A stretch of 64,000 nucleotides of DNA from Paracoccaceae bacterium (lineage in GTDB: Bacteria > Pseudomonadota > Alphaproteobacteria > Rhodobacterales > Rhodobacteraceae): the NCBI GenBank assembly GCA_009773375.1, contig WRPH01000023.1, forward strand, positions 1 to 64,000, in the 5' to 3' direction. A program made the position numbers and the translations under genes. Shown one piece after another: positions 52,438-62,034 of this stretch. The notes beneath the pieces are model-generated. The model had not been told where the DNA came from. It did no database searches and was given only the letters and a program-made list of their open reading frames with translations. The number at the start of each line of letters is the position of its first letter. The first letter of the stretch is position 1.

Positions 52438-52956
52438 ATGCGGGTTTTGGGCATTGACCCTGGGTTGCGAAACCTTGGTTGGGGCATCATCGATGTGGCG
52501 GGGTCAAAGCTGAGCCACGTTGCAAATGGCATCTGCCATTCCTTCGCCGGTGAAGCCGAGGGCGATCTGGCGCTGCGGCTGGTGTCGCTGCACAGCCAAC
52601 TGACCGAAGTCTTGCGCCAATACGCCCCCGATGCGGCTGCGGTGGAGCATACATTTGTCAACAAAGACGCTGTTGCGACGCTGAAGCTGGGGCAGGCGCG
52701 CGGCATTGCGCTGCTGGTTCCGGCGCAGTTTGGCCTGACGGTGGGCGAATACGCGCCGAATGCGGTGAAGAAAACCGTGGTCGGCGTGGGCCATGCCGAT
52801 AAAGGTCAGGTCGATCATATGGTCAAGGTGCAACTGCCGGGGGTAAAGATTGCCGGGCCGGATGCGGCGGATGCGCTGGCGATTGCGATCTGCCATGCGC
52901 ATCATCTGCAAAGTGCGGGGCGGTTGCAGGCAGCGATGAAAAGGGCGGTGGGATGA
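52438..52956 (+). CDS. ruvC: Holliday junction endonuclease RuvC, 172 aa
   Basis: A dimeric nuclease that resolves Holliday junctions. The first catalytic Asp is D7 in [13 protein letters not shown], and [11 protein letters not shown] and [14 protein letters not shown] carry further acidic ligands. The ATG at 52438 gives the normal length. Its stop overlaps the ruvA start (ATGA). Confidence 0.95.
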   Translation: MRVLGIDPGLRNLGWGIIDVAGSKLSHVANGICHSFAGEAEGDLALRLVSLHSQLTEVLRQYAPDAAAVEHTFVNKDAVATLKLGQARGIALLVPAQFGLTVGEYAPNAVKKTVVGVGHADKGQVDHMVKVQLPGVKIAGPDAADALAIAICHAHHLQSAGRLQAAMKRAVG

Positions 52957-53636
52957 TCGGCAAGCTTTCCGGGCGGCTGGATTGGCGCGGGCAGGATCAG
53001 GTGCTGATCGACGTGCGCGGTGTCGGCTATATCGTGCATGTCAACGACCGCACGCTGGCGGCGATGCCCGGTATCGGCGAGGCGGTGTCTTTGTATACCG
53101 ATCTGCTGGTGCGCGAGGATCTGCTGCAACTGTTTGGTTTTGCGACCATGCTGGATAAGGAATGGCACAAGCTGCTGACCACGGTGCAGGGCGTTGGGGC
53201 AAAGGCCGCGATGGCGATCATGGGCACTTTGGGTGCGGAAGGTGTGGCGCGGGCGCTGACCTTGGGCGATCAACGCGCGATACAGGCCGCGCCGGGGGTG
53301 GGGCCAAAGCTGGCGCAGCGGATCATTCTGGAACTGAAATCGAAAGCGCCACAGGTCATGGCGATGGGGGCTAATCTGGCCGTCGCGGCCGTGGCGGATG
53401 ACAGCGTGCTGGAGCCGATCACCCCGATGGCCCCGCGCAAAGCCGCACCGCCTTCGCTGGCGCAGAACCGCGCGGCCTATACCGCCGATGCGCTGTCGGC
53501 GCTGCTCAATCTCGGTTACGGGCAGGGCGAGGCGGCGCAGGCGGTGTCCACCATTGCCGCCGAACAGCCCGAGGCTGACACCGCGACGCTGATCCGGGCG
53601 GCGCTGAAACTGCTGGCTCCAAAGGCGCGCGGATGA
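52953..53636 (+). CDS. ruvA: Holliday junction branch migration protein RuvA, 227 aa
   Basis: A DNA-binding partner of RuvB. The OB-fold N-terminal domain ([27 protein letters not shown]), two helix-hairpin-helix motifs ([27 protein letters not shown]) and the C-terminal UBA-like domain ([23 protein letters not shown]) are present. It is coupled to both ruvC and ruvB by four-base overlaps. Confidence 0.95.
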   Translation: MIGKLSGRLDWRGQDQVLIDVRGVGYIVHVNDRTLAAMPGIGEAVSLYTDLLVREDLLQLFGFATMLDKEWHKLLTTVQGVGAKAAMAIMGTLGAEGVARALTLGDQRAIQAAPGVGPKLAQRIILELKSKAPQVMAMGANLAVAAVADDSVLEPITPMAPRKAAPPSLAQNRAAYTADALSALLNLGYGQGEAAQAVSTIAAEQPEADTATLIRAALKLLAPKARG

Positions 53637-54658
53637 GCTCTGATCCCACCCTGCGCCCGGAAGCTTTGCCCGAAGACCTCGACCGCGCCCTGCGGCCGCA
53701 GGTGCTGGAGGATTTTGTTGGCCAGCAAGAGGCCCGCGCCAACCTGCGGGTGTTCATCGAATCCGCCAAGATCCGTGGCGAGGCGATGGATCACACGCTG
53801 TTTCATGGGCCGCCCGGTCTGGGCAAGACCACGCTGGCGCAGATCATGGCGCGCGAATTGGGCGTGGGGTTTCGGATGACCTCGGGGCCGGTGCTGGCCA
53901 AACCCGGTGATCTGGCGGCGATCCTGACCAATCTGGAACCGAACGACGTGCTGTTCATCGACGAGATTCACCGCCTGTCGCCGGTGGTGGAAGAGGTGTT
54001 GTATCCGGCGATGGAGGATTTCGCGCTGGATCTGGTGATCGGTGAGGGCCCGGCGGCGCGGACGGTGCGGATTGATCTGCAACCCTTCACGCTGGTGGGC
54101 GCCACGACCCGGCTGGGCCTGCTGACCACGCCGCTGCGGGATCGGTTTGGCATTCCGACGCGGCTGCAATTCTATACCGAGGATGAACTGGATCTGATCG
54201 TCACCCGTGGTGCGCGGCTGCTGGGGATTGCGTCCGATCCGGCGGGCACGCGGGAGATTGCGCGGCGAGCGCGGGGCACGCCGCGGATTGCAGGGCGGCT
54301 GTTGCGGCGGGTGGTGGATTTCGTGACCGTCGAGGGCGACGGCCGCCTGACCCGCGAGATTGCCGACAGCTCGCTGACCCGGCTGGGGGTGGACAGTATC
54401 GGGCTGGATGGGGCCGACCGGCGCTATCTGTCGCTGCTGGCCGAACATTACGGCGGTGGCCCGGTGGGGGTAGAGACGATTGCTGCGGCGCTATCGGAGG
54501 CCCGCGATGCGATTGAAGAGGTGATTGAACCCTATCTGTTGCAGCAAGGGCTGATCCAGCGCACCCCGCGCGGGCGGATGCTGGCGGCGCGGGCATGGCG
54601 GCATCTGGGGCTGGAGGCACCCCGGCCTGCGGGGCAACAGGATTTGTTTGAAGGCTAG
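53633..54658 (+). CDS. ruvB: Holliday junction branch migration helicase RuvB, 341 aa
   Basis: The AAA+ motor of the RuvABC resolvasome. Walker [11 protein letters not shown] is at 58-67, Walker [11 protein letters not shown] follows, then the arginine finger region (TPLRDRFG) and the C-terminal winged helix ending [12 protein letters not shown]. The gene is complete and of normal length. Confidence 0.96.
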   Translation: MSSDPTLRPEALPEDLDRALRPQVLEDFVGQQEARANLRVFIESAKIRGEAMDHTLFHGPPGLGKTTLAQIMARELGVGFRMTSGPVLAKPGDLAAILTNLEPNDVLFIDEIHRLSPVVEEVLYPAMEDFALDLVIGEGPAARTVRIDLQPFTLVGATTRLGLLTTPLRDRFGIPTRLQFYTEDELDLIVTRGARLLGIASDPAGTREIARRARGTPRIAGRLLRRVVDFVTVEGDGRLTREIADSSLTRLGVDSIGLDGADRRYLSLLAEHYGGGPVGVETIAAALSEARDAIEEVIEPYLLQQGLIQRTPRGRMLAARAWRHLGLEAPRPAGQQDLFEG

Positions 54659-54674
54659 TGTCCGCATGTGGACA
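54659..54674. repeat. Short palindromic repeat TGTCCGCATGTGGACA
   Basis: A copy of the element at 23197-23212 with one change, located directly after the ruvB stop codon. Confidence 0.55.
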
Positions 54675-54794
54675 GTGGGGCGGTTGATATGAAATCAATG
54701 TGTTGCGCGTCGGCGTTTACACATTCTTCATCTTTGCCGCAGCACTCCGCTGGTTTTCAAACGCTTGCGCCGCGGCGATGCCGGACCCTCCGGG

Positions 54795-54845
54795 GGGAGT
54801 ATTTTTGCCAAGATGAAGGGTCATCCTCTCTGCTTAAATATCCCC
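54795..54845 (-). repeat. Two dispersed intergenic repeats side by side
   Basis: An inverted copy of CATCTTGGCAAAAATACTCC (about 54795-54818) is followed at once by the GGTCATCCTCTCTGC-NN-AAATATCC type (about 54819-54845) that is also seen after pyrD. The 295-base gap after ruvB contains no gene but is full of such elements. Confidence 0.55.
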
Positions 54846-54953
54846 GCCGGAGGCTCCGGGCTTTCAACCTCCCCGACGCCAGACGGTTGAGCCTGCCGCT
54901 TTGTCGCGCTATCCGGGGGGGGAAATCATCGAGGCCAATCATGGAGGCCAATC

Positions 54954-55577
54954 ATGGAGGCACTTATGACGCCGGAACAGGTGCAGCGCTATTTCACCCG
55001 CTCGGATGGGCAGTATCTGTTTGCGCGCTGGGGGCGGCCGATTGTGCCGGTGGTGTTTGGCGTTGATGACGCGACGCTGTCGGTGGTCAAGGGCGCGATT
55101 GAGGCGGTGGTGACGCTGGCCGGTCACAAGATGGCGGAAACCGACCCGGAGTTGGGGGCCAATCTGATGGTGTTTTTCTGCCGCGATTGGGCGGAACTGC
55201 CTCAGGTGCCGAACCTTGATCGGCTGGTGCCTGATCTGGGGCCGCTGTGCGCGCGGCTGTCGGCGGCGCAGGCCAATCAGTATCGGTTTTTCCGTTTTGA
55301 TGCGGATGGCGCGATCAAGGCGGCGTTTGTGTTCTTGCGGATGGATGCGCATTTGCAGGCGATGGCGGCGGAAGATCTGGCGCTGGCGCAGGCGGCGCAG
55401 GTGATTTGTTTGTGGTCGGACCGCGCCTTTGCCGAAAGCTCGCCTTTGGCAACGGTGGGCGGGCAGGTGATCTTGCGCCCTGATATTGGCGATCTGATCC
55501 GGGCCGCCTATGCGCCGGTGATGCCGGTGGTGGCGCGCGATGCTGCCCACGCGCTCCGACTGGCGGCGCGGCTGTGA
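54954..55577 (+). CDS. Hypothetical protein between ruvB and tol operons, 207 aa
   Basis: I do not recognise the family. It is a soluble, slightly acidic protein without signal peptide or membrane segment, with VVFGVDDATLSVVKGAIEAV and RFFRFDADGAIKAAFVFLRMD as its most regular stretches. The start region has a 13-base direct repeat ATGGAGGCCAATC, so GGAGG stands before both ATG 54954 and ATG 54966; either can be used. The stop overlaps the GTG start of the DUF2161 gene, so the pair is coupled. A role linked to the DUF2161 protein is likely but unknown. Confidence 0.75.
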   Translation: MEALMTPEQVQRYFTRSDGQYLFARWGRPIVPVVFGVDDATLSVVKGAIEAVVTLAGHKMAETDPELGANLMVFFCRDWAELPQVPNLDRLVPDLGPLCARLSAAQANQYRFFRFDADGAIKAAFVFLRMDAHLQAMAAEDLALAQAAQVICLWSDRAFAESSPLATVGGQVILRPDIGDLIRAAYAPVMPVVARDAAHALRLAARL

Positions 55578-56251
55578 AGGAGGCCGATCTTTACCCCGAC
55601 CTGAAAGCCTATCTGGAGGCGCAAGGCTATGAGGTGAAGGCGGAAATCGGGGCTTGCGATCTGATGGCGCGGCGCGGCGATGAACCGGTGCTGGTGGTCG
55701 AGATGAAGCTGTCGTTCAGTCTTGCGCTGGTGATGCAGGGCGTGGCGCGGCAGGGGCTGTTTGACGACGTTTATCTGGCAGTGCCGGTGGCGGAAAAGGG
55801 CTGGAAGCTGCGCTACAAGGATATTGTCGCCTTGTGCCGGCGGCTGGGGCTTGGGCTGTTGGCGGTGAAACCGGGGCAGGGGGTGGAGGCGCATCTGGAC
55901 CCTGTGCCCTATAGCCCACGCAAGAATGCCGCGCGGGCCGGGCGGTTGTTGCGCGAATTTGAACGCCGGGTCGGTGATCCGAACAAGGGCGGCACCACCG
56001 GCATCAAACGGGTGACGGCTTACCGGCAAGATGCGCTGCGCTGTCTGCTGGCGTTGCAGGGCGGGGCGCTGAAAGCCTCGGCGGTGGCGCAGGCTGCCGG
56101 GGTGGCGCGGGCGGCGGTGCTGCTGCGCGACGATCACTATGGCTGGTTTGCGCGGGTGGAGCGCGGGATTTACGCTTTGACGCCGCAGGGGCGGGCGGCG
56201 ATTGTGGCGGAGGCTGCGGAAATCGCCCGGCTGGGGGGACAGAATGCATAG
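55574..56251 (+). CDS. DUF2161 family protein, predicted PD-(D/E)XK-like, 225 aa
   Basis: A cytoplasmic protein of the DUF2161 family, which has been related to PD-(D/E)XK phosphodiesterases. The stretch GACDLMARRGDEPVLVVEMKLSF (residues 27-49) has the D...ExK layout of that nuclease core. A second part (about 145-215) resembles a winged helix. Whether it cuts nucleic acid is unproven. It is coupled to the gene before it, and its stop overlaps ybgC by 8 bases. Confidence 0.8.
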   Translation: MKEADLYPDLKAYLEAQGYEVKAEIGACDLMARRGDEPVLVVEMKLSFSLALVMQGVARQGLFDDVYLAVPVAEKGWKLRYKDIVALCRRLGLGLLAVKPGQGVEAHLDPVPYSPRKNAARAGRLLREFERRVGDPNKGGTTGIKRVTAYRQDALRCLLALQGGALKASAVAQAAGVARAAVLLRDDHYGWFARVERGIYALTPQGRAAIVAEAAEIARLGGQNA

Positions 56252-56645
56252 CTTTGCGCTGCGGGTTTATTACGAGGATACCGATCTGGCCGGGATCGTC
56301 TATTACGCCAATTATCTGAAGTTCATCGAGCGAGGGCGGACCGAATGGGTGCGCGGGCTGGGGGTGGATCAGACACGTGTGAAGGCAGACCAGGGCATCG
56401 TGTTTGCGGTGCGGAGGGTGGCGGCGGATTATCTGCGCCCGGCGAAGTTTGACGATGAGCTGGTGGTGACCACCGAGGTTTTGGCGATCGGCGGCGCGCG
56501 GATCGTGCTGCGGCAAGAGGTGCTGCGCGGGGTGGAACGGCTGTTCACCGCCGAGGTGACGCTGGTGTGTCTGACCGACAGCGGCGCGCCTGCGCGGCTT
56601 CCGCCGCTGCTGCGGGCGGTGTTGCAGCCAGCGCCGGATTGTTGA
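56244..56645 (+). CDS. ybgC: Tol-Pal-associated acyl-CoA thioesterase, 133 aa
   Basis: A hot-dog fold thioesterase (YbgC), usual first gene of the tol-pal operon. The catalytic Asp lies in RVYYEDTDLAGIVYYANYLKFIERGRTEW. The ATG at 56244 overlaps the DUF2161 stop. It probably hydrolyses short-chain acyl-CoA or acyl-ACP linked to phospholipid synthesis. Confidence 0.93.
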   Translation: MHSFALRVYYEDTDLAGIVYYANYLKFIERGRTEWVRGLGVDQTRVKADQGIVFAVRRVAADYLRPAKFDDELVVTTEVLAIGGARIVLRQEVLRGVERLFTAEVTLVCLTDSGAPARLPPLLRAVLQPAPDC

Positions 56646-56760
56646 CGATTTTTGCGCAAGCCCCCGCCTGCCCACGGCATTGTGTTGGCTTTCCCCTTCA
56701 AACCTTGGTAGAATCAGGGCAATAGGTGGCCAAAGAGCCCCGATAACAAGAGCAGGCGTA

Positions 56761-57456
56761 ATGGAAACGGAAGCCATCGGTATGGCGCAAGAGATTGATT
56801 TCTCTGTGTTTGCGCTATTCATTCGTGCCACGTTCACGGTGAAACTCGTGATGATCAGTTTGATGGTCATGTCATTCTGGTCGTGGTCGATCATCATCCG
56901 CAAACACATCCTGTTTCGCGCAGCGCGCGGCGAGGCGTCGATTTTCGACCGCGAATTCTGGTCGGGCGAGCCTTTGGATGCGTTGTTCGAAAAGATCGGC
57001 GCTGATCCGCAGGGGGCATCTGAAAAGATTTTCGCCTCGGGGATGCTGGAATGGCGGCGGTCACACCGGCAGGATGGCGGGTTGATCGCAGGCGCGCAGG
57101 CGCGGATTGATCGGGCGATGGACGTGGCGATTGCGCGCGAATCCGAGGTGCTGAACAAGGGGTTGTCGTTCCTCGCCACGGTGGGGGCGACTGCGCCGTT
57201 TATCGGGCTGTTTGGCACGGTGTATGGTATCATGCATTCGTTCACCCAGATTGCGGCGACGAAGAACACTGACCTTGCGACGGTGGCTCCGGGGATTGCC
57301 GAGGCGCTGATGGCGACCGGGATCGGGCTGGTGGCAGCTATTCCGGCGGTGGTGTTCTACAACAAGCTGAACGCCGATTCCGAACATATTCTGGGCGGAT
57401 ACGAGGCGTTTGCCGACGAATTCGCCACCATCCTGTCGCGCCAGCTGGACGCCTGA
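56761..57456 (+). CDS. tolQ: Tol-Pal system protein TolQ, 231 aa
   Basis: Proton channel subunit of the Tol-Pal envelope complex (ExbB/TolQ family) with three membrane helices. The second and third helices (LNKGLSFLATVGATAPFIGLFGTVYGIMHSF and PGIAEALMATGIGLVAAIPAVVFYN) hold the conserved channel residues. The start is ATG 56761. It is followed by tolR after one base. Confidence 0.95.
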   Translation: METEAIGMAQEIDFSVFALFIRATFTVKLVMISLMVMSFWSWSIIIRKHILFRAARGEASIFDREFWSGEPLDALFEKIGADPQGASEKIFASGMLEWRRSHRQDGGLIAGAQARIDRAMDVAIARESEVLNKGLSFLATVGATAPFIGLFGTVYGIMHSFTQIAATKNTDLATVAPGIAEALMATGIGLVAAIPAVVFYNKLNADSEHILGGYEAFADEFATILSRQLDA

Positions 57457-57457
57457 G

Positions 57458-57928
57458 ATGGGCGCGGGGGTGGCGAAGAAATCCGGTGGTGGCGGGCGGC
57501 GCAGGCGGCATCGCGGATCGTCGGCGGCGATGGCCGATATCAACATCACGCCGTTTGTCGATGTGATGCTGGTGCTGCTGATCATCTTCATGGTGACGGC
57601 GCCGATGCTGACGGTGGGGGTGCCGCTGGAACTGCCGAAAACTGCGGCGGCCAGCTTGCCGACCGAACAGGAAGAGCCGCTGACGGTGTCGATCACCGCC
57701 GATGGTGTGCTGATGATTCAGACCACCGAGGTGGCCGATACCGATCTGATCACCAAGCTGCGGGCGATTGCCGAGACCCGCACCTCGGACAAGATTTTCC
57801 TGCGGGCCGATGGCGCGCTGCCCTATACCCGCGTGGCGGAAGTGATGGGGGCGCTATCGGCGGGCGGGTTTGCGAATATCGGGCTGGTCACCGACGCCGG
57901 TGGCCCGACGATGGACGGTGGTAACTAG
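57458..57928 (+). CDS. tolR: Tol-Pal system protein TolR, 156 aa
   Basis: An ExbD/TolR family protein with one membrane helix and a periplasmic domain. The proton-path Asp lies in MADINITPFVDVMLVLLIIFMVTAPM. The C-terminal KIFLRADGALPYTRVAEVMGAL is typical. A basic Gly/Arg-rich N-terminus faces the cytoplasm. Confidence 0.94.
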   Translation: MGAGVAKKSGGGGRRRRHRGSSAAMADINITPFVDVMLVLLIIFMVTAPMLTVGVPLELPKTAAASLPTEQEEPLTVSITADGVLMIQTTEVADTDLITKLRAIAETRTSDKIFLRADGALPYTRVAEVMGALSAGGFANIGLVTDAGGPTMDGGN

Positions 57929-57936
57929 GGCTGCGG

Positions 57937-59178
57937 ATGGACAAGAGCCAAATCCTTTCGGGTATCGGCCACACGGTCGCGATCCTCTGGGTTGTCCTGG
58001 GGGACTGGTTGTTTGCGCCGCGCGAACTGCCGCCGCCGGATTCGGTGCAGGTTTCGATGGTGTCCGAAGCTGATCTGGCCGCGATGCAGGATGCTGCTGC
58101 GAAATCGGAAAAACCGCCTGCCGAGGTGCCAGAGGTCAAGCCGGCCAAGCGCCCGGAAGTGAAAGCGCCCGAGCCGGTGCAGACCGATCTGCCGCCCGCC
58201 GAACCGGCAGCGGCCCCGGCCGAACCTGCCGCGCCGCTGCCGCCCCTGCCCGAAGATGTGCCGGTGGCTGCGCAGCCGCAGCCCGATGAGGCGCCGCCGG
58301 TGGAAGCGCAGATTGCCGAGGAAGAGCAACCGATTCCGGTGCCGACTTCGTCCACCAAACCCAAGCCGCGCCCGGCGACGCGGATCACCGAAGTGCCGGT
58401 GGAAGATACCAACGACACCCCGGAAGTGGCCGATCAGGCGACGCCGGAAACCACGGACCAGCCGACGGATCAACCGCCGGTGGAAGAAGACAAACCTGCC
58501 GCCTCGCCCGAGGAATCGGCGGCGATGGTGGCACCCGAGGCCGAATTGACCGACGCGCCGGAGCTGGCTCCGACCACCAGCCGCCGCCCGCAGACCCGGC
58601 CCGCCAAACAGGCCGAGGCACCCGTGGAAGACCCGCAGGTTGCCGCCGACGCGCAGGCTGCCAAAGACGCGCAGGCGAAGGCTGATGCGCAGGCCAAGGC
58701 AGACGCGCAGGCCGCTGAAGATGCGCAAGCCGAGGCCGCTGCCCAGGCGGCGCAGGATGCGATTGACGCGGCGCTGGCCGATGCTGCTGCCAGCGATGCC
58801 CCGGCGCAGGATGGTGGCCAGACCGATATTCCGCAAGGCCCGCCGATGACGGCAGGCGAGCGCGAAGGCGTGCGGGTGGCGATCAACCAGTGCTGGAACA
58901 TCGGCAGCTTGTCGACGGCGGCGCAGCGCATCAAGCTGGTGATGCGGGTCGAGATGACCGAAGAAGGCACGCCGATTTCCGACAGTATCACCATGACCGG
59001 CTTTGAAGGCGGCGATGAGGCGGCGGCTCAGCAGGCGTTTGAAGCCGCACGCCGTGCCGTGGTGCGCGGCGTCAAAGGCTGTGGCGGCAAGCCCGGCTAT
59101 GATCTGGACCCGGCGAAATACGGCGAATGGAACGTGATGAACCTGACATTTGACGCCTCGGGCATGAGGCTGCGATGA
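57937..59178 (+). CDS. tolA: TolA-type protein, 413 aa
   Basis: An inner-membrane anchored TolA-like protein linking TolQR to the outer membrane. One N-terminal membrane helix (about 10-28) is followed by a long Pro/Glu/Ala-rich stretch, then an Ala/Gln/Asp repeat helix ([19 protein letters not shown], about 245-275). The C-terminal TolA/TonB domain is at 300-413 ([13 protein letters not shown]...[20 protein letters not shown]). Identity rests on the operon and the domain plan; the middle is low complexity. Confidence 0.88.
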   Translation: MDKSQILSGIGHTVAILWVVLGDWLFAPRELPPPDSVQVSMVSEADLAAMQDAAAKSEKPPAEVPEVKPAKRPEVKAPEPVQTDLPPAEPAAAPAEPAAPLPPLPEDVPVAAQPQPDEAPPVEAQIAEEEQPIPVPTSSTKPKPRPATRITEVPVEDTNDTPEVADQATPETTDQPTDQPPVEEDKPAASPEESAAMVAPEAELTDAPELAPTTSRRPQTRPAKQAEAPVEDPQVAADAQAAKDAQAKADAQAKADAQAAEDAQAEAAAQAAQDAIDAALADAAASDAPAQDGGQTDIPQGPPMTAGEREGVRVAINQCWNIGSLSTAAQRIKLVMRVEMTEEGTPISDSITMTGFEGGDEAAAQQAFEAARRAVVRGVKGCGGKPGYDLDPAKYGEWNVMNLTFDASGMRLR

Positions 59179-59273
59179 TTTTTGAAAGATTCCCCTGTAA
59201 AACCGGGGCAAACCGCGCAAAACCAAAGGGCCAGAGCAGGCCAGATAAAACGCCCGTGCAAAACGAGGACAGG

Positions 59274-60593
59274 ATGACACCGATAAAATCCCTAACCACG
59301 GCCCTTCTGCTTGGGCTTGCCAGTCTGGTGGCGCTGCCTGCCCAGGCCGAATTGAACATCACCATCGACAGCCCGGTGATCGAGCCGATGCCCTTCGCTG
59401 TGCCGGATTTCATCGACGAAGGCGGGGCGGGCGATTATGCCACCAATATCGCCCGCGTTGTCGCGGCCGATCTGGCCGGGACCGGGCTGTTCATCGAAAC
59501 GCCGAAGGATGCCTATATCAGCCGCGTCACCTCGTTTGATGCGCCGATTGCCTATGCGGATTGGCAGGCGATCAACACCCAAGCCTTGATCACCGGCGCG
59601 GTGCAGGCGGGCGGCGACCGCATTGTGGTGAAGTTCCGGCTGTATGATGTGGCCTCGGGGCAGCCGCTGGGCGATGGCTTGCAGTTTGCCGGCACGCCGC
59701 AAAGCTGGCGGCGGATGGCGCACAAGGTGGCGGATGCGGTGTATAGCCGGATCACCGGCGAAGGCCGGTATTTTGACAGCCGCGTCGTCTATGTCGCGGA
59801 AAGCGGCCCGAAAAATCAGCGCCAGAAGCGTCTGGGCGTGATGGATTACGATGGCGCGAATGTGCAGTATCTGACCGACAGCAGCAGCATCGTGCTGGCG
59901 CCGCGGTTCTCGCCGAATGGCGACCGGATCTTGTTCACCTCTTATGCCTCGGGCTTTCCGGCGATCTATCTGATGGATGTGGGAAGCCTGAAAACCCGCA
60001 ATCTGGGCGAGGTGCCCGGCACGATGACCTTCGCGCCGCGCTTTAGCCCGGATGGCAATACGGTGGTGTTTTCGCTGGAAAAGGGCGGCAACTCTGACAT
60101 TTACGCGATGGATATCGGCTCGGGTCAGATGAACCAGCTGACCAACGCGCCGTCGATTGAAACCTCGCCCAGCTTCAGCCCGGATGGCAGCAAGATCGTG
60201 TTCGAATCGGATCGGTCCGGCACGCAGCAGATCTACATCATGAGCGCGCGTGGCGGTGAAGCGGTGCGGGTTTCGGGTGGCAAAGGCCGCTATTCGACCC
60301 CGGTCTGGAGCCCGCGCGGCGACATGATCGCGTTTACCAAACAGAATGAAGGCCGCTTCCATATCGGCGTGATGCTGACGGATGGTGGCGAAGAGCGTTT
60401 GCTGACCGCGTCTTTCCTCGATGAAGGCCCGACTTGGGCGCCGAATGGCCGGGTGATCATGTTCACCCGCGAAAGTGCGGGCGCTTCGGGGCAGGCGGGG
60501 ATGATGTCGGTGGATATTTCGGGCCGCAACCTGCGCCAGATCCCGACGGAAGGCCCGGCGTCGGACCCGTCGTGGTCGCCGCTGCTGCCGTAA
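59274..60593 (+). CDS. tolB: Tol-Pal system beta-propeller TolB, 439 aa
   Basis: A periplasmic beta-propeller that interacts with Pal. A signal peptide ([13 protein letters not shown]) precedes the N-terminal domain (INIT-type [16 protein letters not shown]) and then six propeller repeats with SPDG motifs such as [14 protein letters not shown] and [19 protein letters not shown]. The ATG at 59274 is the start of the signal peptide. Confidence 0.95.
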   Translation: MTPIKSLTTALLLGLASLVALPAQAELNITIDSPVIEPMPFAVPDFIDEGGAGDYATNIARVVAADLAGTGLFIETPKDAYISRVTSFDAPIAYADWQAINTQALITGAVQAGGDRIVVKFRLYDVASGQPLGDGLQFAGTPQSWRRMAHKVADAVYSRITGEGRYFDSRVVYVAESGPKNQRQKRLGVMDYDGANVQYLTDSSSIVLAPRFSPNGDRILFTSYASGFPAIYLMDVGSLKTRNLGEVPGTMTFAPRFSPDGNTVVFSLEKGGNSDIYAMDIGSGQMNQLTNAPSIETSPSFSPDGSKIVFESDRSGTQQIYIMSARGGEAVRVSGGKGRYSTPVWSPRGDMIAFTKQNEGRFHIGVMLTDGGEERLLTASFLDEGPTWAPNGRVIMFTRESAGASGQAGMMSVDISGRNLRQIPTEGPASDPSWSPLLP

Positions 60594-60601
60594 AAGTTAA
60601 C

Positions 60602-60626
60602 GCGCCGCTGATTCCATCGGCGGCGC
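60602..60626 (+). terminator. Hairpin between tolB and pal
   Basis: GCGCCGC and GCGGCGC pair across an 11-base loop, six bases after the tolB stop. There is no U-run, so it may attenuate or stabilise the transcript. TATAAC just downstream (60634-60639) could be a -10 box for an internal pal promoter. Confidence 0.45.
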
Positions 60627-60677
60627 AACTCTGCTATAACCGGGCCGAACGAGCCCGCCAGGATAAGGATAAGGCGT

Positions 60678-61205
60678 ATGACCATGCTTCCGAAAATCGT
60701 GCTGTTGGTGGCGGCCCTTGGCCTGACCGCGTGCAAGAACCCCGACCGTTACGGCGCGAATGGCCCAAGCGGGGCGAATGGCGGCGCAGGCGCGGGCTAT
60801 GTCAACACCAACGGGCTGGGCGACCCGTCCGACCCGCGCTCGATCGCGTATTTCAACCAGTCGGTTGGCGACCGCGTGCTGTTCCCGGTGGACCAGTCGA
60901 CGCTGACCGCCGAAGCGCGCGGTGTGCTGGCCGGGCAGGCGGGCTGGCTTGCGACCAATGCCGATTACGCCATCATCATCGAAGGCCACGCCGACGAACA
61001 GGGCACCCGCGAATATAACCTTGCCTTGGGCGCGCGCCGGGCTGCCGCCGTGCAGGATTTCCTGATTGCCCAAGGCGTTTCGCCCAGCCGGATGCGGACG
61101 ATCTCTTATGGCAAGGAACGCCCGATCGAGGTCTGCTCGGACGAGGGTTGCTACGCCAAGAACCGCCGCGCCGTGACGGTGCTGTCGATGGGCGCGGGGG
61201 CCTGA
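60678..61205 (+). CDS. pal: Peptidoglycan-associated lipoprotein Pal, 175 aa
   Basis: An outer-membrane lipoprotein that binds peptidoglycan. The lipobox LGLTACK (residues 14-20) ends the signal peptide, with acylation at the Cys. The OmpA-like domain (about 60-175) contains the peptidoglycan-binding motif IIEGHADEQGTREYNLALGARRA. The C-terminal GCYAKNRRAV is typical. Confidence 0.96.
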   Translation: MTMLPKIVLLVAALGLTACKNPDRYGANGPSGANGGAGAGYVNTNGLGDPSDPRSIAYFNQSVGDRVLFPVDQSTLTAEARGVLAGQAGWLATNADYAIIIEGHADEQGTREYNLALGARRAAAVQDFLIAQGVSPSRMRTISYGKERPIEVCSDEGCYAKNRRAVTVLSMGAGA

Positions 61206-61209
61206 TCTG

Positions 61210-62034
61210 ATGCGTTGGCTGGTGCTGTGTCTTTCTCTGTTGGCTTTGCCTGCCTTGGCGCAGGACAAGGCGCAGACGCTGGCCGACCTGAAGGCCGAGC
61301 TTGGCCTCTTGATGGCCGATTTCAACACGTTGAAGGCCGAGCTGGTGCAAACCGGCGCGGCCTCCAGCGGGGCTGCGGGTGGTGACGCCTTGCAGCGGAT
61401 GGATGCGCTGGAAGCGGCGCTGGTCCGTATCACCGCCAAGGCGGAAGAGATTGAACTAAAGCTGAACCGGGTGGTCAGCGATGGCACCAACCGCATCGGT
61501 GATCTGGAATACCGGCTGTGCGAGCAGACCGAGGGCTGCGATCCGGCGAATATCCCGGAAACCCCGATGCTGGGCGGTGATGCCGCTGCGGTGCCTGTGG
61601 CGGATGCCGCCCCGGCTGCCGATGCGGCAACCGACACTGGCCCCGAGCTGGCGATGGGCGAAAAGAACGATTTTGACCGGGCCAAGGGGGTGCTCGGTCA
61701 GGGTGACTTTCGCGCCGCCGCGGACCTCTTTGCGGCCTTTACCCAATCCTATCCGGGTAGCCCGCTGACGCAGGAAGCCCATTTCAACCGGGGCGAGGCT
61801 TTGACCCAGTTGGGTGAAACCGCCAACGCCGCCCGCGCCTATCTGGAGGCGTTTTCCGGTAAACCGGACGGCAGCTTTGCCGGGGAATCGCTGCTGAAGC
61901 TGGGGCAGGCCTTGGGCGCTTTGGGCCAGACCCCGGATGCCTGCGTGACGCTGGCCGAAGTCGGCAACCGCTTTCCGGGCAGCATCCATGCCACCAGTGC
62001 GCAGGTGTCCATGCAGGGGCTGGGGTGCCAGTAA
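61210..62034 (+). CDS. cpoB: Tol-Pal system protein YbgF (CpoB), 274 aa
   Basis: A periplasmic coordinator of Tol-Pal with peptidoglycan synthesis. A signal peptide (LLALPALA|QD) is followed by a coiled coil (about 20-90), an Ala/Pro linker and three TPR-like repeats (DRAKGVLGQGDFRAAADLFAAFTQSYPGS and on). It is four bases downstream of pal. Confidence 0.92.
   Translation: MRWLVLCLSLLALPALAQDKAQTLADLKAELGLLMADFNTLKAELVQTGAASSGAAGGDALQRMDALEAALVRITAKAEEIELKLNRVVSDGTNRIGDLEYRLCEQTEGCDPANIPETPMLGGDAAAVPVADAAPAADAATDTGPELAMGEKNDFDRAKGVLGQGDFRAAADLFAAFTQSYPGSPLTQEAHFNRGEALTQLGETANAARAYLEAFSGKPDGSFAGESLLKLGQALGALGQTPDACVTLAEVGNRFPGSIHATSAQVSMQGLGCQ

Noticed and set aside
57925-59280. A long minus-strand frame across tolA rich in Arg/Gly/Leu repeats
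   Set aside because: The repetitive look is the complement of the Ala/Gln/Asp repeats of tolA, not an independent gene.
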